Positions 17,296 through 25,302 of a stretch of 50,604 bases of DNA are shown piece after piece (within the stretch, counting starts at the first letter, position 1; every line of letters starts with the position of its first letter). The stretch comes from Stramenopiles sp. TOSAG23-6 (lineage: Eukaryota > Sar), in assembly GCA_900128565.1 (NCBI GenBank), contig LT635923.1, positions 1 through 50,604 of the forward strand. The letters are read 5' to 3'. The translations under genes were made by a program, and so were the position numbers. Below the pieces are notes generated by a model. That model was given only the letters and a program-made list of their open reading frames with translations, searched no databases and was not told where the DNA came from.

Positions 17296-18795
17296 TCATC
17301 CTCCCGGAAGCCGGAAGGTTGCTTCTTCTGAAGCAGGTATAGCATGAACGATGGCCATACTTGCTAAATCTTTACCACAATAATCTACAATTGATGCATC
17401 TAAAACTAAATCATCCTTTTCGTGTTTGTTCTTCCAACACATTTTATCTCGTTGGAGGGGGTACAATGTACTAGTCGTAGACTCATACCATTTGTCTTTA
17501 TCATGCATTGTCATGTGAAGAGTTGGATGATCCTCTCTAGGATTCTTTGCCAAAAAAAAGAAGCGGAACTCCATACTAGTCCGCTCAAATTTTTTAGATG
17601 ATGACTTTTCCAATATTTCTGTATCCATAATTGGTAAAGCAGAATGCTGCTCATATGCAGTAAAAAATAGGTAACCTTGGCCCTTGGTCAAGTTAGAAAA
17701 TACTATATTTACTAATTCGTCGTCACAATCTTGATACCCACCAGGCTCTAGTGGACCACATCCGACGTTATTTCTTCTCATGCCGAGAGGTTGGACAGTC
17801 ATTACATTGTCAAGAGTAGTCCAAAAGTTTGCCATTTCAAGAGCAACAAAGAACTTTTGATTGTCATCAAAGACCAGCCTATCAACACATTGCTCATAAT
17901 GATTTCTGAGATTCACCTCGAAGAGATCATTATGGATAGCAATGAAACTATTATCAGTCCGAGGTTCTACGGAACATTGTGTAAGACTTTCTACAGGACT
18001 AAGTGCTCTAAAATTATGCTTTAGTTTTTCAACGAAACTATCAACGCTTGTCTCAACAGATACCGTATATCTTGTATCACCACCCTTTGTATAATGCTGA
18101 TAAAAATTTGCTATTATTCCAGTTCCTGCTTCTCTGAATGTTAATGACGCATTTCTAAACATACACGATAGTCTTTGAATCTTCTCAATATCTGTTTTCC
18201 CATTGTTGGGAAAAGGTTTTACGTTATCGATTAAAACTGCTCTGAGTTCAGAAAACCACTGACAATCATCAGACCGCGAGCACTCAGCTTCATCATACTC
18301 ATCACACAACCCAATAAATCCCTTTTTCGGCCAACAATGTGGTACACTATCAATTATTTGATTTTCTATCACTTCCCAAATTTTTTGTCTATTGTTAACT
18401 TCTTGTGCGCCCGTCGACGTAGAATGTGACGGAGGCGGAGATAATTCTATTTGATCGAAAGCTTCTTTGGGAACTTGGACTCCTGTATATCCATCATGAA
18501 AAAGAGATCTCCTACTTAAAGTATCGAAATCTATTTTGCTCATCTGGACTTCCTTTGTTAAATCGATAGGTATATCACCATTATCAAGTGCTTCCCCGAT
18601 TGCAGTGGGTTCGCAAGCATAACCGTATGGACTATTTCCTTCTTGTGGATGTGCTTCTTTCAGTTGAATTGGATTTAGCATAGGAAGTCTATCTGAAAAA
18701 TATTGTGGAAAATCTTTTGTTGCTGCCGCACAAACAGCCAATAAGAAAAAGCTGACTATATAAACATGGATATTTATCAGTTTTTCCAACGACAT
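17296..18795 (-). CDS. Secreted or lumenal protein of unknown function
   Basis: 499 residues. A signal peptide is evident at ~1-25 (hydrophobic VYIVSFFLLAVCAAA). The mature part is Cys-rich, with many pairs such as CWPKKGFIGLC and CDEYDEAECSRSDDC. It has N-glycosylation sequons (NAS, NLT) and no second membrane span, so a soluble disulphide-bonded lumenal or extracellular protein is likely. I recognise no catalytic motif or family. The last residues are LPGG. Intronless. It is divergent from the gene at 19002 across 206 bp that contains two GGTAC blocks. A domain search with remote-homology methods would decide whether a known fold is present. Confidence 0.75.
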   Translation of the reverse strand: MSLEKLINIHVYIVSFFLLAVCAAATKDFPQYFSDRLPMLNPIQLKEAHPQEGNSPYGYACEPTAIGEALDNGDIPIDLTKEVQMSKIDFDTLSRRSLFHDGYTGVQVPKEAFDQIELSPPPSHSTSTGAQEVNNRQKIWEVIENQIIDSVPHCWPKKGFIGLCDEYDEAECSRSDDCQWFSELRAVLIDNVKPFPNNGKTDIEKIQRLSCMFRNASLTFREAGTGIIANFYQHYTKGGDTRYTVSVETSVDSFVEKLKHNFRALSPVESLTQCSVEPRTDNSFIAIHNDLFEVNLRNHYEQCVDRLVFDDNQKFFVALEMANFWTTLDNVMTVQPLGMRRNNVGCGPLEPGGYQDCDDELVNIVFSNLTKGQGYLFFTAYEQHSALPIMDTEILEKSSSKKFERTSMEFRFFFLAKNPREDHPTLHMTMHDKDKWYESTTSTLYPLQRDKMCWKNKHEKDDLVLDASIVDYCGKDLASMAIVHAIPASEEATFRLPGG

Positions 18796-19001
18796 ATTGA
18801 AATTTTTGGTCAGCCAGCAGAGTTGTAGATACAGGGATAAGGTACCGCAATGTTAAAGTTTAAATATCCGAAATCTCAAATCGAAATCAAATCAAATCCC
18901 TTACTTATTTTATTTGATATTTCGTGCGAAAGTCATCACAGTTAGTACCCGGTACACTGAAAATTTTGAGACACAATTGAATTTTTTTTTTGTTATTCAA
19001 C
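18796..19001. promoter_or_regulatory. Divergent promoter region with GGTAC blocks
   Basis: 206 bp between two start codons. GGTACCG at 18841-18847 and palindromic GTACCCGGTAC at 18945-18955 match blocks seen upstream of KDM8/NDUFB9 and CTL. Confidence 0.4.
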
Positions 19002-20649
19002 ATGATGTTTGGTGCAAGTACACTTGCTATTAGACTTGCATCACGACAAAAGTCACAAATGAGGCAATATAAACGGGAAAGGCCGTACAAGAAGCGTCGA
19101 CCTCGTCCGCAAATGCGCGTGTCTTCAGGAAATCATGTGGAAAAGGGTTTGTCAAAAAAGGGTTTAACAAAACAGGGTTTGAGTTTGACAAAACAGGGTT
19201 TAGTTACTTTAATCAAAAACACGTTTGGTTTTAGTGACTGCGATATAACATATACGAGATATACAAAGATTGTGAATAATGGTGGTTCTATGGAGCTAAA
19301 ATGTTGTTGTATGTGTGTAGGGTTATCGAAAAGTGTAAAGAATGTATTTTCTGTAAAACATTTACAAAACGGGGTTCGAAGGGAAAAAGCTTGGGGAATG
19401 CTGGAGAATCAAGCAGCACTAGCTATGTCCGCAATTATACGAGAAAAAACAGATTTCCGTTTTGCGAAAACGATAACTAAAGAATACTGCCATAAGCATC
19501 AGATATCCGTAAACCAGTCACATAATGCTCAAAATGGTATTTATGAGGTTTGTGTCTCGACTTCGAACTGTTTTGGAAGGGTACATTGTCCTCTGAAACA
19601 CGTTGCTATTGGCGGTTCTGGGTATAAGGAAAAGCTTATAAATTTAGCTTGCGTGAAGATGTTGACCAAATTGATACAAAATGAACCGTATAATCCGAGT
19701 CCATCATTACAGCACTATAAACATTGGAGCTACTACATTATGTTAGCAGTAAAACAAAAAGAAAAAAATGAAAGCATAAGAGGAAATTCAGTTCAGCAAG
19801 TTCGAAAGTCGATAGACATCCCTTTAGAGTATACAAAGAAATCTTTAAAAAAGGTAGATATGCCAACACCAAACGTTCTGACATATATATATAAAGCAAT
19901 AGATAATTGTCAATACCAAGGCGATGCTCCAACTATAGTACGTTTTCATATCAATTTGAATGTAATTTTTTTTTTCGTATGAAATTTTGTACCTAACGAA
20001 TTTTTTTTCGAAATATTTTTTCAGAATCCATGCGGATATTTGGATGTATTGTGAGGAAGAAGCTGTGGACGTCATTCCGTCAAAAAATAAACTTAATAAA
20101 TATATTCGGTATTTGATTTGGAAAGATGTACTCGAAAAGGTTTCATTCCAACATGAAAATAAATTTGGATTACGCAGAACTGCCGGAGTTGATAAATGTG
20201 AAGAAAATAATTCGTTTTTGGACAGAACTGCCGGAGTTGATAAATGTGAAGAAAATAATTCGTTTTTGGATAGCCCTGAGAATAAAAATTGCCGAAGTCA
20301 TGATGATAGTGATATGAGTACAAGCAATGATGATAGTGATGTGAGTACAAGCGATGATGATAGTGATGTGAGTACAAGCGATGATGATGATTTACCATTA
20401 AGACAAAGGAAAACAAGAAATGATTATGGTTTAACATTAAGACAAAAGAAAACAAGAAATGATTATGGTTTAACATCAAGACAAAAGAAAACAAGAAATG
20501 ATTATGATTTACCATCAAGACAAAAGAAAACAAGAAATGATTATGATTTAAGACAAAAGAAAAACAGATCTGACAAGAGTAAGTTACACATTGAAAGATC
20601 ACAACACTTCAGTCGCTTGGATAAAGATCCCAACAATTTTTTAATATAA
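19002..20649 (+). CDS. Basic protein, possibly dsRNA-binding-like, with repetitive acidic/basic tail
   Basis: Exons 19002-19937 and 20032-20649. The start is the first of two adjacent ATGs; the frame begins earlier only from TTG. The N-terminus is very basic (KRERPYKKRRPRPQMR) and is followed by GLSKKGLTKQGLSLTKQGL repeats. Two segments look like alpha-beta-beta-beta-alpha units (~70-160, ending LENQAALAMSAI; ~165-240, YEVCVSTSNCFG through GYKEKLINLACVKML). They weakly resemble dsRBDs. Exon 2 carries a 48-nt unit twice (20175-20270, 16 residues), DDSDVSTS units, and 13-residue LRQKKTRNDYG units. Function is unknown. If splicing used the CAG at 20022-20024, the protein would end about ten codons later and exon 2 would not be coding. 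Confidence 0.6.
19938..20031 (+). mobile_element. Introner-like intron with competing CAG
   Basis: 94 nt. It opens GTACGTTTTCATATC, carries TTTCGTATGAAA and TTTTGTACCTAACG, and ends CAGAATCCAT. Phase 0 into the long downstream frame requires the end at CCAT, seven bases after a canonical CAG. The family's usual CAC is CAG here. Confidence 0.8.
20175..20270 (+). repeat. 48-nt in-frame tandem duplication
   Basis: Two identical 48-nt units, each encoding 16 residues (RTAGVDKCEENNSFLD), inside the second exon of the basic protein gene. Confidence 0.9.
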
Positions 20650-20771
20650 CTAATAAAGCATATAAACTTATTTTTATAATTCGATAATAATTCTTACATT
20701 TTTATTATATGCTATTGATTTGTTTTTTACAATGTTTCGTACGTGCCAAGATAAAGGATTTTGAGAGACTT

Positions 20772-22505
20772 CTACACTTTTACATCTTGAGGACCTTCAT
20801 CTGCGGATGCGTCTAATAAATAATAAATTTTACCCTGGTCTGTCGTTTGATCTGGCAGATAACCGACTTCCTTTTGAATTGCATAACAAACGTAAACAGT
20901 ATCAACCGCACACAACACGATTTCCCCAACAAAGTGCATTACAAGATTGGCGATAGAACCAACGAATAACCCCGAAAACATACTCACAAACTCATTTGTT
21001 TCGGTGTTTCCAAAAAATATCATGCAAACTAGAGTAAACATTGGTATACTCATCGCATACATATACAACAGGAAAAACAAATAGAAAATTATGGGATGGG
21101 ACCAGTCTCCCCCATTATTTTCCAATGTGTTTAGACCAAGCTGATCATCACACCAAGCCCAAGCAGCTAATCCAATACCAAAAGAGACAGCATAGTTTCC
21201 CAACCAAACGACCATTTTGCCTGTAAAGCTAGTAACATATGCATCTTCTAGATGTTTCATAAGAACTGCATAAGAAAATTTTGCAGAGTTCCAGAAACTT
21301 TCTGATGTTATTGCATGGAATACAAGAACAAAACGTGAAATCGTATCGATTACATCGGCAAAGCAACAACATAGAAGCTTCAGAATAATAAATGGAGAAA
21401 TCCAAGCCATCTTACTTTGGGCAAATCTCCGCAAAATTTCGCATATAGCACAAACGCAGGAAGACACTGCAATTACTGGTAAGGATTTGCTAAATGCTAG
21501 CACAAATGAAGTAAGTGCAAGATGATCAGGCTCTTGATTGAAGCACCACGTACCAACTGACATAGATGTAATAAATAAAGAAGCGTGTTTTAAATAAAAT
21601 GCTGACCACATCAGAAGTCCGCCTATTATAATACCCAACCATGTAAACTTATTTTCAGTACCTGCTACACCGTCTTTGCATGTAACATTTACGCTTCGCG
21701 TAAGAAAAATCATCAAATTCACAAGTAATGCAAGAATTCCNAGATAAATCATCTGTACGGGTACAAGAACAAAAAACATGGTCGCACGTGCGAAGATCCC
21801 ACCTACAGCTTGTTCAAGAAAATGAGCAGCATTCAAAAACTTCTGCCTTCTCCAAACCACATAGACCAAATAAATTAACGAAATTGCAGAAACAATAGAA
21901 GCTGATGTATAATGTTCCTTATGGTAGAGATAACCTCCAAAACAGACTGCGCTGTAGTTTATAGATAATTAGATGACAGATTAGTAAAGTGTAGAGTATT
22001 GAAATAAGTGAGTGGCAATATTTTTGATTGAATTTAACATACATCCGAGTACAATTTGCGTAATTACTGTTCCGACGACGAAAAATGTAGCACAAGACTT
22101 CATCAATACCAACCAAAGTAAGGATACACCCACTACTCCAGCAATGAGCAGAGCAGGCACTTCAGGAGCTTTCCTGAAAAATGAGAATAAGGAGTATTCC
22201 TTTTTTTCCAGTCTTCTAGTAGTCTTTTTGTCGATGCATTTACAAATGTCCCGTACAACGTCAGCATTAGGTTTGAACATCTCAATAGGATATTCCTTTA
22301 GATAAGTGTTATTAGGGCAATTAATTATACGACTAGCATACGTTCCTGACGTATTTGCAGATATAAATACATATACAGTCAAAGCAATTTCTGCCAACAC
22401 GGTCAACACAAATAGTAACCCCCAGATTCTGTCAGGAACCCAAGCCGATGGTAGTCTCTCTTCATTAAGGAGAACTTTTGCTTGCAAATAAGGAACGTCT
22501 GCCAT
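20772..22505 (-). CDS. Choline transporter-like protein (SLC44/CTL/PNS1 family)
   Basis: Exons 22505-22043 and 21946-20772, with an ordinary 96-nt intron between, give about 545 residues, the size of yeast PNS1. CTL proteins are plasma- or organelle-membrane transporters for choline and related amines. About ten hydrophobic spans are visible: RIWGLLFVLTVLAEIALTV near the N-terminus, an extracellular Cys-containing loop (IINCPNNTYL), then LLIAGVVGVSLLWLVLM. The conserved CTL C-terminal half has TSFVLAFSKSLPVIAVSS-like spans, DVIDTISRFVLV and DTVYVCYAIQKE. The N at 21741 is the third base of a CTN codon, so it is Leu regardless. The splice gives QIVLG-F-CFGGYLYHKEH. Confidence 0.9.
21947..22042 (-). 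other. Ordinary GT-AG intron of the CTL gene
   Basis: 96 nt on the minus strand, from GTATGTTAAATTC to ACAGCGCAG, phase 1 on both sides. It lacks the TACCTAAC block and all other introner sequence, so it is the only non-introner intron identified in this arm. An acceptor five bases earlier would break the frame. Confidence 0.8.
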
Positions 22506-22841
22506 AGTGTTTACGGAAGAGTAGCTTGATCAGAAATAGAACTTAGGATACTCGATTTATCAACTTTTAAATGTACATGCAACCCGTGGAAGATAATAAA
22601 GAAATGGTACCGTTGTCCGTGGGTACCATACCTACATAAATAGGTCCGTTACACGCCGGTCAAGTCAAGGAAATTCAAATCATCAACAACGAACATTTTT
22701 CTACACGAAATATGCTATGGACTAGGAAATTTGAACCAAATATAGCGATAGCTTGAAAAACGGTACCCAAAGAAACGGTCTCTAAAATATATAATAATGA
22801 TAATAATCATAATGTTTTCTTTGTTCATTTGATTTATTTTA
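22506..22841. other. Intergenic region upstream of CTL gene
   Basis: 336 bp between the CTL start and the UTP14 stop, both minus strand. It contains GGTACCG (22606-22612), GGGTACC (22621-22627) and CGGTACCC (22761-22768), a cluster of GGTACC sites. No gene was seen. Confidence 0.4.
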
Positions 22842-25302
22842 CTAAAATTTAAAACCAGCTGTTCGATTTGGATGCATACTACGATTTTTCTTTTCGCCTC
22901 TTCTCTTATTTTTTTCTTTCTTCATACATTTATGCGCAGATCTAGCAGGGTTAATGATCACACCAGCTCTAGTATACACTTCTGGTTTAGTGGCTTCATC
23001 AGTCACTCTGGCTGTGTTAATTTCTCTACCCATCGACCTCCGAAGTGTTGCTTCATATTGTTCCCGAGAGGTAAACGGGTATGGTACACGACTAACTTTA
23101 TATCTTGCAGCTTTCTTGTCTCGTTTTTCTGATATTATGACTAAAGGGAGTTTTGCATCTTTTCGAACCGGATTTGTTTTACTTTTCTTTTTCATTTCAA
23201 TTTTACTACGTTTCGAGTTTTTCTTCGTGACTTTTGATCTTCGCTTTCGTTTTGGTTTTCTCGTAGTAACGCCGACACCAGTCCAATCACCCCACCCTTT
23301 TATTTTATTATCCTCGGCAATTACTTTATTTGATCCTTCAATCTCTTCCTTTTCTCTACGAAATTCTTCCTCTGCCATGGCACCAGCACCAGAAAAAGCA
23401 CGCTGTATGAGTTCCTTCTGTGAAAATCCTTCAGATCCTCCATTTGAAGCATTTGAAGCATTTGAAGCATTTGAAGCACTTTTTTGTGTGCAATTCGTCG
23501 TACGTTGAATTTTATTTTCTTTGATATTTCCAGCATTTTCAGCATCAATTTTCAAAAGTGCTTCTTTGACATTTAATCGTTTTTCCTTGTCATTACGAGA
23601 CTTCTCCTCACGCTCAACGCACCGCCTCTGACGTTTTGATGAATGAGTACTTTGTAACCACGGATTTTCTACCGATTCAATCACACCGCTGGCATCGTCA
23701 GTTTGTCGTGAAAGCTCCAACGGCCGTTTTCTGGTGGTCTTCTTGCCAAGAGGTTTCAAAACATCGCATTTATTTTCCGCCTTTTCTTTGTGATTATTTG
23801 ATTCTTCATTAATGTCACTGACAACACCAGTCTTAGTAGTATTTGTAACATCAGCTTTAGGGTTCGGGTTTTGGCCCCAACCCTTTCCTCCACGCTCACT
23901 TGCTGAAAGTACAACACTCTTTTTTTCTAATTCGGGTAGATGATCCGCCACAGAAATATCGCCCTCAAATTCAAAATTTGGTGTTTCGAATAAGTCTAAC
24001 ATATATTGTGAAAAAATACTTCAAATTTGTTTTTTGTTAGGTACAAAATTTCGTATGAAAAAAAACTAAATTCGAAATTGAAATGAAAACGTACTGGGAA
24101 TGATTTACACTTGTACAATTGGATGTATTTGCTGTGTCAATATTATCATTCATACGAATACGAATTCCATCACTCATCTGGATTTTCTTTAATTGTTGTC
24201 CATCGTTTCCAATAGCGTCAGCAATAAAAGCTTCGGCAGTAGCGTCACGTTTAGCATTTTTAATTGATGTTGATGATGATCCACCAAACGATCTACGAGA
24301 TATATTCTTGGCCTCTTCAAATATTTCCGGTTGTTTTCCTTTATTTATTTCGGAAAATTCAGCGAGAAGATTTTCAGCATTTTTCTTCGCAGCAGAACGT
24401 TGTTTCACCAAAGCTCGTTGCATAAATTTAAGCCCGAATAATCCTTTTTCTGGCATTTTTGTTTTACTATCATTTTCAATCTCGACAAGAATCTTCCGAG
24501 CTTTTTCTTCAAGAATTCGTTGCTGCTTTGGGACATTTTTTCCAGATGCTTCCGTCGAGGTTCCAGTAGGGTTAGGATTGTCTTCTTCTACATCACTATC
24601 ACTATCATCAGACTTCTTTTTACGACCAAGTATGTATTGTGAAAAAAAAAATGTTACGGAAAAAAAACGTTAGGTACAAAATTTTCTATGAAAAACTTAA
24701 AATTCATAATGATGAAAACGAACATTTTTGCGTGAAGCAATTCGCGTTGTCGCAATTCATCAAGAACAGCTTTCCGTGCATCATTACTATTCCCACCCCC
24801 ACGTTTTAACGTCTTCTTCATCCATTTCGAAGTATTTCGATGTTTCAATGTCATTCGAAGCTCTGCTCGTTTACGTGCTTCTTTTTCTTCCATTTCTCGT
24901 GCCATTTCCGGATTTGTTTCCCAGAGCAATTCACGTTCCTTTTCTGTTTTTTTAGCGTCTTGTCTTTTTCGTATTTTACGGAAAAGCTTAGATTTAATTT
25001 TTTTTGTACGCTTTAACTTTTGCTCTTCGTAAAACATAAGAGACCTCATCTTTTGCAACTCACGACGCCTAGATTCGATTTGTTTCGGAGTTAACGAATG
25101 AGCCTCAAAAAGCTCATCAGTCTCATCTTCCATCGCTTTTTTCTCATCGCTCATTCCAGTATGATCTAATATTGCAGCAACTTCACGTTCCATATCCGTA
25201 GTTGGTTCGAATTTCGTTCTTAAGGTTGCTGTAGACAATTTCTGTCTAGGTGCCTCATTCACACTCACAAAAGAAAGATGAGAAGATTGTCGATTTTTTT
25301 GT
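22842..25302 (-). CDS. UTP14: U3 snoRNP / SSU processome protein UTP14, 5'-truncated at the axis
   Basis: Exons 25302-24724, 24631-24095 and 24000-22842 encode 757 residues plus a stop. UTP14 activates the helicase Dhr1 in the small-subunit processome, in the nucleolus. Family landmarks in order: QKNRQSSHLSF at the cut end; RRELQKMRSLMFYEEQK then KKIKSKLFRKI; TLKHRNTSKWMKK; an acidic SDDSDSDVEEDN stretch; ENPWL; KGWGDWTG; and the C-terminal EKRDKKAARYKVSRVPYPFT then SREQYEATLRRSMG. Both introner splices keep the frame and rejoin conserved blocks. The N-terminal part that precedes QKNRQ in homologues is missing, because the sequence reverses into its own complement there. In-frame SNASNASNA repeats and a TTAGGG-encoded NPNP occur. 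Confidence 0.95.
24001..24094 (-). mobile_element. Introner-like intron 2 of UTP14
   Basis: 94 nt, minus strand. It opens GTACGTTTTCATTTC, carries CATACGAAATTTTG and TACCTAAC, and ends CACAATATAT. The split codon CA|G restores Gln. There is no AG at the end; the nearest AG (four bases on, in GTTAG) breaks the frame. Confidence 0.88.
24632..24723 (-). mobile_element. Introner-like intron 1 of UTP14
   Basis: 92 nt, minus strand. It opens GTTCGTTTTCATC, carries TTTTGTACCTAACG, and ends CACAATACAT. The split codon AT|A gives HAKI-LGRKKK, continuous with UTP14. No AG lies within the following 20 bases in a usable phase. Confidence 0.88.
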
